Source of the DNA: Paraburkholderia sp.
Lineage (GTDB): Bacteria > Pseudomonadota > Gammaproteobacteria > Burkholderiales > Burkholderiaceae
DNA length: 64,000 nucleotides
Reading direction: 5' to 3'
NCBI RefSeq assembly: GCF_024281035.1
Contig: NZ_JAMXLH010000029.1
Location: forward strand, 124,001-188,000
Positions 44,983-54,098 of this stretch are shown in pieces (the first letter of the stretch is position 1; every line of letters starts with the position of its first letter). The notes under the pieces are model-generated. The model did not search any database. It was not told the DNA's origin and was given only the letters and a program-made list of their open reading frames with translations. Both the position numbers and the translations under genes were made by a program.

Positions 44983-45750
44983 ATGACCGATGATTCCACC
45001 CGTCGCTTTACCGACCGGGTAGCCGATTACGTGAAGTTCAGGCCGACCTATCCGCGCGAGCTGGTGACCTTCGTACATGCCGATTGCGGTATCGCACCGC
45101 TTGCGCGCGTGGCCGATATCGGCGCGGGCACGGGCATTTCCGCGAAGCTTTTTCTCGATGCGGGGCATCCGGTGGTGGCCGTCGAGCCGAACGCCGCGAT
45201 GCGCGCCGCCGCCGATCAACTGCTCGGCGACTACCCGAACTACCGCAGCGTGGCGGGCACGGCGGAAGCCACGACGCTCGATACCGCGAGCGTCGATCTC
45301 GTGACGGCCGCGCAGGCTTTCCACTGGTTCGACGAGAAAGGGGCGCGACGCGAGTTCGCACGTATCCTCAAACCGCGCGGACAGATTGTCCTGTTTTGGA
45401 ACAGTCGTCTGCTGGAAGGCTCGCCCTTTCTTGCGGGCTATGAGGCGCTATTGCAGCGTTTTTGCGCGGACTATGCGCGTGTTGCGGAGCGTTATCCAGA
45501 CGACGCGGCGATGGCCGAATGGTTCGGCGACGGCTTCGAGCGCAAGACGGTTTTCCCCAATGCGCAGTTGCTCGATTTCGATGGACTGCAGGGGCGGCTG
45601 ATGTCTTCGTCTTACGCACCGAAACCGGGCGACCCGCGCCACGAGCCGATGCTGGCTGCGTTGCGCACGCTCTTCGAACAGACGCAACAGGATGGCCGCG
45701 TGAATTTCGTCTACGAGACGCGCGTTTATGCGGGAAGGCCGCTGCGCTAG
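44983..45750 (+). CDS. Class I SAM-dependent methyltransferase
   Basis: This 255-residue Methyltransf_11-type protein has the SAM-binding motif VADIGAGTGISAKLFLDAGHPVVAVEPN and the post-motif LDTASVDLVTAAQAFHWFD. The N-terminus FTDRVADYVKFRPTYPRELV is typical of a broad group related to trans-aconitate or ubiquinone-type methyltransferases. Substrate unknown. ATG 44983 has AGGGG 7 nt upstream. It is a single gene. Confidence 0.85.
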   Translation: MTDDSTRRFTDRVADYVKFRPTYPRELVTFVHADCGIAPLARVADIGAGTGISAKLFLDAGHPVVAVEPNAAMRAAADQLLGDYPNYRSVAGTAEATTLDTASVDLVTAAQAFHWFDEKGARREFARILKPRGQIVLFWNSRLLEGSPFLAGYEALLQRFCADYARVAERYPDDAAMAEWFGDGFERKTVFPNAQLLDFDGLQGRLMSSSYAPKPGDPRHEPMLAALRTLFEQTQQDGRVNFVYETRVYAGRPLR

Positions 45751-45961
45751 CGCATGAATTCGTCGATGAATCGCAGCGCGAATTAATACTCGTAGCCTTA
45801 ATCGGGGGAGGTGTTATCGCGCCAGGTTGAAAAGCGAAGCGCAGTCCCATCTGACCGGGTGCGCAATCGTTGTCGCGCCTCGATAAAAAACGGGCTCTGC
45901 AAGAGAGCCCGTCGTGAGATTGCTTGTTTGCGCCATGCAGCGCCGAGCATGCATGAGACTT

Positions 45962-47158
45962 CTACGAATTGCCCCAGTCGTCGGAGCTGTCATTGCTGCC
46001 CATATCGACGCCGCCGCCTGAACCATCGTCCCAGTCGTTCGAACCCTGGCCGAGGTCGAGGCCGCCGCCATCGCCGCCGCGCGGTATGCGGCGGCCGTCT
46101 TCGTCGACGTAGACATCGCGCTCGACCACGCGGTCACGCCCGCGACCAAGTGCCTCGCCGAGCAGCACGCCGGTCAGCAATCCGCCCATTCCACCCATTC
46201 CGCCGCCTTGCTGCACGATGACCTGCGGCGGTTGTTGCGGCGGATAGGGCGCCTGCGGTTGATGCCCGAACGCGGTGTCGGCTTCGCGCGCATAGGCGGA
46301 ATTGCTGCCGCCAGGCGAGGCCGCAGCGGGCTGCGCGTTCGGATCGGGGCGGCCATCGGCACGCGCCTTGAGGCTTTCGAACTGGTGTTCGAGGTCCTCG
46401 ATCTGATACGGCGGCAGCGGATTCGCGCTGTTCGAGAGCGTTTCGACGAGGCCGCGCAATTGCGCTTCCAGCCCCTCGACTTCCTTTTCGAGCACGTCGT
46501 GGCCCGGTGCTGTCGACAGCCGCACGTCGAGCTTGAGCGAGCGCACCGCATTGAGCAGTTCGGTGGCGCGCTTGAGCTGATCGAGACGGTCGCCGCCAGT
46601 CTTGGCGTCTTCATTCGACTTCGCGCGGCGCAGCGTCCAGCGCAGTACCAGCGCAATGCCGGCGAGCAGGACCGCAAAGCCGATCCACGCACCCATGCCG
46701 AGGCCATGGCGTTGCGGCGCGGCTGCAGGCGCAGCCTGCTGCGCTTCTTGCTGATTCTGTTGCTGAACCCGTTGCTGAGTCTGCTGCTGGGCGAACGGAT
46801 TAGCCGTGCGGCTCGTGGTGACGGCACCGGCGCGCGTCGCATCGGCGCGGATTTTCGCTTCAACCTGGGCGAAGCGTTGCGGTGTCGTGAAGCGCAATTG
46901 CGGATCGAGCGATCTGGCCTGCTCGACCTGAGTCAGCGCGTCGGCGTAGCGGCCTTCGCGGTTGAGCACCTGCGCGTAGAGATAGTGGGCGTGCGCGTTG
47001 TTCGGATGTGCCTGCAGAACCTCAACGAGGCCTGAATCCGCGCGTTGCCAGTCGCCTCGCGACATGGCGGATTCGATCTGCTGCGCGCTGGGCACCGCGA
47101 ACGCGGCACTGCTCGCGAATGCGAGCGAAGCAATGGCGGCGACGAGAAACTTTTTCAT
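45962..47158 (-). CDS. TPR-containing membrane protein with Gly-rich tail
   Basis: This 398-residue protein has a Sec signal peptide (MKKFLVAAIASLAFASSAAFA), a short TPR-like helical region (about 25-110, AHYLYAQVLNREGRYADAL), a Gln-rich linker, one membrane helix (about 155-175, GAWIGFAVLLAGIALVLRW) and a cytoplasmic coiled coil. The C-terminus is rich in Gly, Asp and Ser with VVERDVYVDEDGRRIPRGG. It lies 97 nt after a PspA-like gene on the same strand, so the two probably form an operon. The function is unknown; a membrane anchor or partner for the PspA protein is plausible. Confidence 0.75.
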   Translation of the reverse strand: MKKFLVAAIASLAFASSAAFAVPSAQQIESAMSRGDWQRADSGLVEVLQAHPNNAHAHYLYAQVLNREGRYADALTQVEQARSLDPQLRFTTPQRFAQVEAKIRADATRAGAVTTSRTANPFAQQQTQQRVQQQNQQEAQQAAPAAAPQRHGLGMGAWIGFAVLLAGIALVLRWTLRRAKSNEDAKTGGDRLDQLKRATELLNAVRSLKLDVRLSTAPGHDVLEKEVEGLEAQLRGLVETLSNSANPLPPYQIEDLEHQFESLKARADGRPDPNAQPAAASPGGSNSAYAREADTAFGHQPQAPYPPQQPPQVIVQQGGGMGGMGGLLTGVLLGEALGRGRDRVVERDVYVDEDGRRIPRGGDGGGLDLGQGSNDWDDGSGGGVDMGSNDSSDDWGNS

Positions 47159-47255
47159 GTTGCAAGCCGGGCGGCGTGACGCCCGTCTCCATGACGATCG
47201 GGACGAGGAGGCGGCCCGCGGTGAGCGCCGCGCCGCCTCCGGACACCCCTGCGCG

Positions 47256-47936
47256 TTATTGCGCCGGTGTGTTCAGTTGCTTCTTGAGGGCTTCGAGACG
47301 CTCATCCACCGATGGCCCCTTGTTCAGCGCGGCGAGCTTGTCGTCGAGCGCCTTGCCGCTCGATGTGTCGGCGGAGGTGAGCCGCGCATCCGAGCGCGCG
47401 TTCGACAGCGCGACCTTGTCTTCGAGCTTCTGGAAATCGGCCGAGAGATTCTTGCCGCCGATGCCGCCGAGCGCGGTAGCCGCGACGTCCTTCGCCTGCG
47501 CGATCTGCTGCTTCGCCTGCAGGATGTTCGAACGTGCGTTGAGGTCGTTGCGCCGCTGGCGCATGTCGTCGATCTGCTGCTTCAGTTGATCGACGGACGG
47601 TTCGAGCTTCGCGAGTTCCGTGGCAAGCGCATCGCGTTCGGCTTCGGCCGTGGACTGCGCTCCGAGCGCTTCGCGTGCGAGCGCTTCATCGCCCGATTGC
47701 AGCGCGCGCCGCGCGCCTTCTTCGTACTTCTTCGCCTTGTCGGCGGCCACGTCGCGCTTGCTTTGCTGCGTTGCGACCTGCGCCTGGATCTCGACGAGCG
47801 AGTTCTCCGCTTTCGCGATGCTGTCGTCGAGTTCGCGCACGATCTGGCGTGCGTCGCGCGACGGGTCCTGCACCGAATCTGCGGCGTCGTTGAGCAGGCC
47901 CTTGAGCGTGCGAGAGATGGAGTCGAAAAGCGACAT
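47256..47936 (-). CDS. pspA: PspA/IM30 family protein
   Basis: This 226-residue, almost fully helical coiled-coil protein starts MSLFDSISRTLKGLLNDAADSVQDPSRDARQIVRELDDSI, in the PspA/IM30 manner with an amphipathic N-terminal helix. ESCRT-III-like PspA proteins protect the inner membrane under stress. No pspF, pspB or pspC is nearby; the only partner is the TPR membrane protein downstream. Confidence 0.82.
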   Translation of the reverse strand: MSLFDSISRTLKGLLNDAADSVQDPSRDARQIVRELDDSIAKAENSLVEIQAQVATQQSKRDVAADKAKKYEEGARRALQSGDEALAREALGAQSTAEAERDALATELAKLEPSVDQLKQQIDDMRQRRNDLNARSNILQAKQQIAQAKDVAATALGGIGGKNLSADFQKLEDKVALSNARSDARLTSADTSSGKALDDKLAALNKGPSVDERLEALKKQLNTPAQ

Positions 47937-48335
47937 GAATTCCTCCGTGAATTGAAACGGGCTGCGATGGGCCGAAATGCACGCAAGCGCGGACAGCGTC
48001 GAGCAGCATCGGCATCGTGCCCGCTGTCACCAGTGCCGGCAACAGTGCTGGTGACAGCGTTGTTGCCAGCGCTTTTGCCAGCGCTTTTGCCAGCGCTTTT
48101 GCCAGATTACGCCGCTTTGCACAGACCGCGCATGCAGCCGGTAAATCGGGGCGCCTTTCGCCTATTGCAAGAGCGTGTTGACGAACCGGCGCGACGAACC
48201 GGCATGCTGCCAGGCATGGCCCGGCCGCCATCGCTCGCGGATATTACACCACGGGGTCTCTTAAAGGCGGCTTAAAAGGGGACTTAAAGCGGACCTGAAT
48301 TTCCGCAGCCCGGCTTGCCGCGTGAGGACGCATCG
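47937..48335. other. Intergenic region with short tandem repeats
   Basis: About 400 bases without a supported gene. A 12-bp tandem repeat lies at 48065-48105 and an AAAGGCGGCTTAAAAG-type pair near 48260-48290. It should carry the pspA promoter on the minus strand. Confidence 0.5.
48065..48105. repeat. 12-bp tandem repeat GCCAGCGCTTTT
   Basis: Three perfect copies (48065-48076, 48077-48088, 48089-48100) plus a partial fourth, with related GCCAGC/GCCGGC words just before. No gene depends on it. Confidence 0.9.
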
Positions 48336-49031
48336 CTACGCAAACTTGCCATCTTCGGGCGCACCGTTGCCATGTTCGTCGCGATGCGTGTCGGCGGCGT
48401 GGCTCGCTCGCTTTGCGCGCGCAACTGGCGGCGCGCTCAGCGACTGGAGCGGTTCATCGTGACCGGCCTGTGCGGGATCGGCAAACGCCGCGTCGGCAAC
48501 GGCTGCTTCAGCGCTCAGACGGGCGACGGCCTGGGCGATTTCGCGCGTGGCGTTGCCGATGTCGTGTCCGGCGGCGGGAGATGAGGGCAGCGCCGCAGCT
48601 TGCGTTTCAGCGGCTACTTGCGGTTGTGCGGCCTCCGCCTCACCGTCGCAGCGGGCTGCCGGTCCGGCGAGGTCATGATCCGTTTGCGCGGGCGCAGTGG
48701 CTTCGTCGTTTGGCGCGAGTTGCGCTAGCCCGGGCTCGCCGTCCTGGGCGGGAACTGCTGAAGGCGCGGGCCGCAGCGCGCTCCCGCGCCGTGGACGCAA
48801 GGGCTTCGCGGCTTTGTGCAGCACCTGGGCAAGCGTATCGGGTTCGCGCGGCGCGTTCAGCCGGTCGACGATGCTCGCGGCTTTCACCTGATCGCTCGTC
48901 GCGCCGAACGCGAGCACGGCGCGGCGCATCAGCTCGCTGATGCTGATGCCGAGCGTGTCGGCCGAAGCCGAGATCGCGCGCTTTTGCGCGGGCGTGACGA
49001 AGACGACGATGCGTTCGCTAGGCTTGTTCAT
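48336..49031 (-). CDS. Ribbon-helix-helix-type protein with disordered Ala-rich tail
   Basis: This 231-residue protein begins MNKPSERIVVFVTPAQKRAISASADTLGISISELMRRAVLAFGA, which reads as a strand followed by two helices like CopG/Arc DNA-binding domains. Residues about 60-231 are Ala/Pro/Glu-rich, with no fold visible. It may be a transcription or partition-like regulator. It stands alone between pspA and PBP1A. No known family name can be given. Confidence 0.65.
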   Translation of the reverse strand: MNKPSERIVVFVTPAQKRAISASADTLGISISELMRRAVLAFGATSDQVKAASIVDRLNAPREPDTLAQVLHKAAKPLRPRRGSALRPAPSAVPAQDGEPGLAQLAPNDEATAPAQTDHDLAGPAARCDGEAEAAQPQVAAETQAAALPSSPAAGHDIGNATREIAQAVARLSAEAAVADAAFADPAQAGHDEPLQSLSAPPVARAKRASHAADTHRDEHGNGAPEDGKFA

Positions 49032-49715
49032 GGTCGGCTGCCAGGTCGGCTTCGGGTGACCCCGGGATCCCGCCCGGGGCGCGCATGCGGCTGTCTTGCG
49101 AAGACTGCATGCGGGCCGGGTGGAGCGTGTCGCAGCTTCGCATCATACGGCTTGACGCACGATGCGCAATGCCCGGGTGTGCGCGCTGCGGTTGCACGCG
49201 GAGCAACAATATGCGGGCGACCCCGGCGTGCGGCGCGCATTCCGGCGCTCAACGGCGGTTTGTCTGAAAACCTTTTGCGAAGAACGTGTCGGATGGCGCA
49301 AAGAGCCGCCTTTTGCCGCGAAAATGCGGGCTTGAAGATGCAGGTGCTTGTATGTGCCGCTTGCCGCACGCGGCCTGCCAACATTTTTTTTTACAAAATC
49401 CCCGTCTCGCGCCGCGTGATTTATTTAGAATGCGCTGTTACATTGCGTGATGGCGCGCGTTGAGAGCGTGCCGGGCGGCGGGACGGGGGCGTAGCCAGCC
49501 GCGTTGCGGCGACGGCCGCAGGCCGGCGCTGCCGGTCGCCGCATTGGCGCCATGACGCCATGACCACGATCCTTGTGCGCGAGAGAGACGCGCACATATG
49601 GGCGCAAGCGGGCACAAACGGGCGCATACAGGCGCGAGCGGGCCCAAGCAGGCCCAAAGCAGGCCCAACCGGGCACAAACGGGGGCGCGCATCGGACGCG
49701 CCAATCATTCCAGTC
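49032..49715. other. Intergenic region upstream of PBP1A
   Basis: About 680 bases. An AT-rich block near 49384-49445 (TTTTTTTTACAAAATC through TTATTTAGAATGCG) likely holds the promoter. A degenerate 10-bp repeat lies at 49601-49681. An open frame continuous with PBP1A starts at ATG 49560, but its first 52 codons are mostly repeat. Confidence 0.5.
49601..49681 (+). repeat. Degenerate 10/11-bp tandem repeat (GGCNCAAGCG)
   Basis: About eight units in a row: GGCGCAAGCG, GGCACAAACG, GGCGCATACA, GGCGCGAGCG, GGCCCAAGCA, an 11-bp variant, GGCCCAACCG and GGCACAAACG. It lies just before the chosen PBP1A start. Confidence 0.8.
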
Positions 49716-52220
49716 ATGCCTATCATTAAACAACCGCCTTCTTCGCAGTATCCGAACGACGATCGGGAACCCAACTTCCGCAACGGACACCAGCAGCCGG
49801 ACCGCCACACGCCGCCAGACGGTGCGAGTGGCGGCGCCGCGCGCCGCCGCTCGATCGGCGGGTCGATTGCGCTCTGGTTCGTCGGCTTGATCGTGACCCT
49901 GCTTGCGGTCGGCGCGCTGATCGCCGGTTATGCCCTTGTCGTGATGGGGCCGCATCTGCCGTCGCTCGACGCGCTCACCGACTATCGTCCGAAGGTTCCG
50001 CTGCGCGTCTATACGGCCGATCACGTGCTGATCGGCGAGTTCGGCGAGGAACGCCGGCAGATCGTGCGCTTCCAGGACATCCCCGACGTGCAGAAAAAAG
50101 CGGTGCTCGCAATCGAGGACTACCGCTTCTACGAGCATGGCGGCGTCGACTTCGTCGGCATTCTGCGCGCGGGTCTTGCCGACCTTACGCACGGCGGCGC
50201 GGCGCAGGGCGCGAGCACGATCACGATGCAGGTCGCGCGCAACTTCTTCCTCTCGAGCGAGAAGACCTATACGCGCAAGGTCTACGAGATGCTGCTCGCG
50301 TACAAGATCGAGCGGGCGCTCACGAAGGATCAGATCCTCGAGCTGTACATGAACCAGATCTATCTGGGGCAGCGCGCCTATGGTTTTTCGGCAGCGGCGC
50401 GCGTGTACTTCGGCAAGGATCTCAAGGACATCACGCTCGCGCAGGCCGCGATGCTCGCGGGGCTGCCGAAGGCGCCGTCCGCGTATAACCCGATCGTCAA
50501 TCCGCACCGCGCGAAGATCCGCCAGGAGTACATCCTCAAACGCATGCTCGATCTCGGCTATATCACCCGGGATCAGTACGACGCGGCGATCAAGGAGCCG
50601 CTCGTGACGAAGAGCGCGGGCAACGAGTACAGCGTGCACGCCGAATACGTCGCCGAAATGGTGCGGCAGATGATGTACGCACAGTACAAGGATGAGACTT
50701 ACACGCGCGGCCTCACCGTGACGACCACGATCGATTCCGCCGATCAGGAAGCCGCCTACGACGCCGTGCGCAAGGGCGTGATGGATTACGAACGCCGCCA
50801 CGGCTATCGTGGGCCGGAAGGCTTCGTGCAACTGCCCGCGAGCGGCGACGACCGCGAGCAGGCCATCGAAGACGCGCTCACCGATCACCCGGATAACGGC
50901 GCGCTCGTCGCGGCTGTCGTGATCGAAGCGAATCCGAAGCAAGTCAAGGCGCAACTGCTCGACGGCACGACCGTCACCATGAGCGGCGAAGGCCTGCGCT
51001 TCGTGGCGGCGGCGTTGTCGCCGCGCGCTTCGCAGGCGCAGCATATCCGCGTGGGCTCGATTGTGCGCGTGATGCCCGACGACAAGGGCAACTGGCAGAT
51101 CACACAGTTGCCGCAGGTGGAAGGCGCGCTCGTCTCGCTCACGCCGCAGGACGGTGCGATTCGTGCGCTGATCGGCGGCTTCGATTTCAACAAGAACAAG
51201 TTCAACCACGTCACGCAGGCATGGCGCCAGCCGGGTTCGAGCTTCAAGCCGTTCATTTATTCGGCGTCGCTCGAAAAGGGCCTGGGACCGGCGACGATCA
51301 TCAACGACGCGCCGCTGTTCTTCCCGCCTAGCACGCCTGGCGGCGACGCGTGGGAGCCGAAGGACGACGACCAGCCGGAAGGTCCGATGTCGATGCGTCT
51401 CGCGCTCGCGAAGTCGAAGAACCTCGTGTCGATCCGCATCCTTTCGTATATCGGCACGAAATACGCGCAGGACTTCGTGACGCAGCGCTTCGGCTTCGAT
51501 GCCGACAAGACGCCGCCGTATCTGCCGATGGCGCTGGGCGCGGGGCTCGTCACGCCGCTGCAGTCGGCGGGCGCGTACTCGGTGTTCGCGAACGGCGGCT
51601 ATCGCATCAACCCGTATCTGATCGCCGAAGTCGACGACTCGCACGGCCGCCCGATCCTGCGCGCGCAGCCGCTCGTCGCGGGGCAGAATGCGCCGCAGAC
51701 GATCTCGCCGCGCAACGCGTACGTGATGGGCAGCCTGCTGCATACGGTGGCGACCTCGGGCACGGGTGCGGGTACGAACGTTCTGCATCGTAGCGATCTG
51801 CACGGCAAGACCGGTACGACCAACGATGCCAAGGACGGCTGGTTTGCGGGTTATCAGCGCTCGCTGGTTGCGGTGGCGTGGATGGGCTACGACCAGCCGA
51901 AGAGCCTCGGCAGCCGCGAATTCGGTGCGCAGCTCGCGCTGCCGATCTGGGTGGAATACATGCAGCACGCGCTGCGCGGCGTGCCGCAACAGGATCCGCC
52001 GCCGCCCGAAGGCGTGACGTCGATTGCTGGCGAGCTGTACTTCACGGACATGACGCCGGGTAGCGGCTTCGTGGCGAGCATCGGCGTCGATTCCTCGAAT
52101 CTGGCGGGTGGGGCGGGCGAGGCCGTTGGCGGGATGGCGCCGGCCGGCATGACGCCGCCGAACGTGACGTCGAACGAGAAGCAACAGATCATGGACCTGT
52201 TCGAGTCGAACAAGCCCTGA
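49716..52220 (+). CDS. mrcA: Penicillin-binding protein 1A (bifunctional transglycosylase/transpeptidase)
   Basis: This 834-residue class A PBP has one N-terminal membrane helix (about 50-75). A GT51 glycosyltransferase domain follows, with AIEDYRFYEHGGVDFVGILRA (catalytic Glu), GASTITMQVARNFFL and KIERALTKDQILELYMNQIYLG. Next is an OB-like insert, and then the transpeptidase with PGSSFKPF (SxxK), SKN and HGKTGTT. It polymerises and cross-links peptidoglycan at the inner membrane. I prefer ATG 49716, because the 52 residues before it come from a nucleotide repeat. It is followed by a strong terminator. Confidence 0.92.
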   Translation: MPIIKQPPSSQYPNDDREPNFRNGHQQPDRHTPPDGASGGAARRRSIGGSIALWFVGLIVTLLAVGALIAGYALVVMGPHLPSLDALTDYRPKVPLRVYTADHVLIGEFGEERRQIVRFQDIPDVQKKAVLAIEDYRFYEHGGVDFVGILRAGLADLTHGGAAQGASTITMQVARNFFLSSEKTYTRKVYEMLLAYKIERALTKDQILELYMNQIYLGQRAYGFSAAARVYFGKDLKDITLAQAAMLAGLPKAPSAYNPIVNPHRAKIRQEYILKRMLDLGYITRDQYDAAIKEPLVTKSAGNEYSVHAEYVAEMVRQMMYAQYKDETYTRGLTVTTTIDSADQEAAYDAVRKGVMDYERRHGYRGPEGFVQLPASGDDREQAIEDALTDHPDNGALVAAVVIEANPKQVKAQLLDGTTVTMSGEGLRFVAAALSPRASQAQHIRVGSIVRVMPDDKGNWQITQLPQVEGALVSLTPQDGAIRALIGGFDFNKNKFNHVTQAWRQPGSSFKPFIYSASLEKGLGPATIINDAPLFFPPSTPGGDAWEPKDDDQPEGPMSMRLALAKSKNLVSIRILSYIGTKYAQDFVTQRFGFDADKTPPYLPMALGAGLVTPLQSAGAYSVFANGGYRINPYLIAEVDDSHGRPILRAQPLVAGQNAPQTISPRNAYVMGSLLHTVATSGTGAGTNVLHRSDLHGKTGTTNDAKDGWFAGYQRSLVAVAWMGYDQPKSLGSREFGAQLALPIWVEYMQHALRGVPQQDPPPPEGVTSIAGELYFTDMTPGSGFVASIGVDSSNLAGGAGEAVGGMAPAGMTPPNVTSNEKQQIMDLFESNKP

Positions 52221-52248
52221 TAAGCGGGGGTTTTAATAAAGGTGGTCG

Positions 52249-52284
52249 ATACGGCGCGTTGGTGACAACGCGCCGTATTTTTTT
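52249..52284 (+). terminator. PBP1A terminator, copy 1 of a thrice-occurring sequence
   Basis: ATACGGCGCGTTG (52249-52261), 4-nt loop, CAACGCGCCGTAT (52266-52278) and six Ts. Near-identical hairpins recur at 54016-54045 and 55070-55099. Confidence 0.92.
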
Positions 52285-52359
52285 GGCTTTTTTCGGCTTG
52301 CGCGCTGATACGTCGATGGAAACGAAGGGAATCAGGGGGATGAGTTGTAGTTCTTGCCG

Positions 52360-52620
52360 CTATTCCGCATCCTCGGTCACATCACAAATAAAAGACTCGG
52401 TCGCTTTCAGCACAATCCAGTTAAGCGCGGCGCCAATCACGAAAAGAGCCGCCCCACCGAGGTACCCGCGCCATATAGCTCCGCATATGGTCAGAGAACT
52501 CGTTATCGCGAATATTGTAGTAAACCGACTCAAAATGCTCGTCGAATTTCTATTCCGGCGCTGCTTGTGCTCGTTCCGTTGTTTAGCGACACGCCTAAAA
52601 GCATCGCGCAAATTGGTCAT
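52360..52620 (-). CDS. Small membrane protein, unknown function
   Basis: This 86-residue protein has a basic N-terminus (NLRDAFRRVAKQRNEHKQRRNRN) and two hydrophobic stretches (about 33-50 and 53-70) that could span the membrane. It overlaps the preceding gene by 4 nt on the minus strand, a translational-coupling arrangement. It lies in the accessory cassette between terminator copies 1 and 2 and has lower GC than its core neighbours. I do not recognise a family. Confidence 0.55.
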   Translation of the reverse strand: MTNLRDAFRRVAKQRNEHKQRRNRNSTSILSRFTTIFAITSSLTICGAIWRGYLGGAALFVIGAALNWIVLKATESFICDVTEDAE

Positions 52621-52847
52621 GGAATTGGTTTGAAAATCAATTCTCTATTAAGAACGCGCACCCCCTCTGGACCGGCCTGGATGAGTCTGCGCTCCTCCTC
52701 CGCGACCAGGCGCTCGAACTGAAAACCGGAATTTTTAGCAAGTTCAGCTTCAACGACGCTGATTGCCTCTAGCGCCCATGGCACCTCCGACTCGAAGTGT
52801 CCCAGCAAGCGGCCATCTTGACGAACGACGATACGATAAATTTTCAC
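52617..52847 (-). CDS. Small conserved-looking protein, unknown function
   Basis: This 76-residue soluble protein starts MKIYRIVVRQDGRLLGHFESEVPWALEAI and continues as a mixed alpha/beta sequence. The start is GTG with GGGG about 10 nt upstream. It is coupled to the small membrane protein downstream (ATGA overlap). I have no firm family assignment. Confidence 0.55.
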   Translation of the reverse strand: MKIYRIVVRQDGRLLGHFESEVPWALEAISVVEAELAKNSGFQFERLVAEEERRLIQAGPEGVRVLNRELIFKPIP

Positions 52848-53038
52848 GAGGCTAACCCCTGTCTAAGATTGGAACAGGCCGGAACGCTAGTTCCTCTATG
52901 TGTTTGCGCAACCTGGAATTTGCTGTTAGCAGAGTTGCGATCTTTTCTGCAGAGTCTGCGGGCTTTTACGTTGAAGCTAGTCACTCTGCTGCCGCCCAAA
53001 GCGGTATGAGTGATCAATAGGACTCCAATGTGTTCGTG

Positions 53039-53836
53039 TCATGCACCTCCAGCAGGCCAAAAATGGCTATCTGGCAGATCACGCGCGCCGTAAATGGCTT
53101 GCCCGACGCGGACCACCGTGGCTCCTTCTTCGATTGCGGTTTCGAAGTCTCCTGACATGCCCATCGACAACTCAGTGACCTCGTTTCCTCGGGGCAGATC
53201 TTGCTGAATGCGGTCTTTCAGATCCCGAAGCAGAACAAAACACTCGCGCACGCGTGCGGTTTCCGATGACAGCAATGCCAATGTCATTAGACCGCGCACC
53301 CGAAGGGCGGGATATGCCGCCAGTCCTCGCACAAAGGCCACTACGTCATCCGGGTGCAAACCATATTTGCTAGCCTCGCCTGACGTATTGACCTGCACAA
53401 ATACGTCGAGGCCACGTCCCTCTGTTTGCAGGCGCCGCTCTAGCGCTTCCGCGACGCGTGCGCTGTCGAGTGCCTGAAATTCCGAAGCAAATTGAGCAAC
53501 CAACCTGGCCTTATTTGTCTGGAGGTGGCCGATTACCGACCACCGTAAGTCTGTTAAATCGGACATGGCCCCCCACTTGCGATAGGCCTCTTGCACCTTG
53601 TTCTCGCCTAGTTCCCTGCAGCCCGCCGCATAGGACAGTCGGATGCGCGCTTCATCGACCGTCTTGCTGACCGGTAACAGGCGAACCGAGGATGATGCTC
53701 GGCCAACTCGCTCGCAGGCACGGGCGATGCGATTACGCACCTCAGCCAGGTTGCGGCGAAAGTCCTCAACCGTCAGCGCTTGCGGATAGCGTGGGTCACC
53801 CGCTTCCTGCGGGTTAACTGACTCATTCATGTTCAT
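53039..53836 (-). CDS. YggS/PLPBP-family pyridoxal phosphate-binding protein
   Basis: This 265-residue PLP homeostasis-type protein has LLPVSKTVDEARIRLSYAAGCRELGENKVQEA (PLP lysine in VSKT), WSVIGHLQTNKAR, VFVQVNTSGEASKYGL, RGLMTLALL and the phosphate site LSMGMSGDFETAIEEGATVVRVGQAIYG. All key motifs are present, so it should bind PLP. Its location in a low-GC accessory cassette, away from the pilT/proC genes that usually accompany yggS, suggests an extra acquired copy. Either ATG at 53836 or 53830 may be used. Confidence 0.85.
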   Translation of the reverse strand: MNMNESVNPQEAGDPRYPQALTVEDFRRNLAEVRNRIARACERVGRASSSVRLLPVSKTVDEARIRLSYAAGCRELGENKVQEAYRKWGAMSDLTDLRWSVIGHLQTNKARLVAQFASEFQALDSARVAEALERRLQTEGRGLDVFVQVNTSGEASKYGLHPDDVVAFVRGLAAYPALRVRGLMTLALLSSETARVRECFVLLRDLKDRIQQDLPRGNEVTELSMGMSGDFETAIEEGATVVRVGQAIYGARDLPDSHFWPAGGA

Positions 53837-53958
53837 GGCCCCATCGACGAAAAAATGGTTCTATGCGATCCATAAGCATAACGTAGTATTGTTTTGGCGC
53901 GGTAACATGATTGCTTGGGCCAAATGGAAAGTCACGGCAAAGTCCGTCGATCGAAATT

Positions 53959-54050
53959 CGAGGGTACACACGCAAATGAGTCTGACAAAACAGAGGACTC
54001 TGATAGCGATGGCAAATACGGCGCGTTGGCAACAACGCGGCGTATTCTTT
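53959..54050. repeat. Copy 2 of the PBP1A terminator sequence with left flank
   Basis: ATACGGCGCGTTG (54016-54028) and CAACGCGGCGTAT (54033-54045) form the hairpin; one C-to-G change weakens the stem. The left flank (GTACACACGCAAATGAGTCTG) matches the left flank of copy 3, while the right flank (GGCTTGCGCGTTGCTAC) matches that of copy 1. Confidence 0.85.
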
Positions 54051-54098
54051 GGGCTTGCGCGTTGCTACATCAACGGACAAGAACAAAGTCGTTGAAGA

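Noticed and set aside
53829..54095. Plus-strand 88-codon frame overlapping terminator copy 2
   Set aside because: Starts inside the yggS-like gene region, spans the repeated terminator and shows no family features or ribosome binding site.
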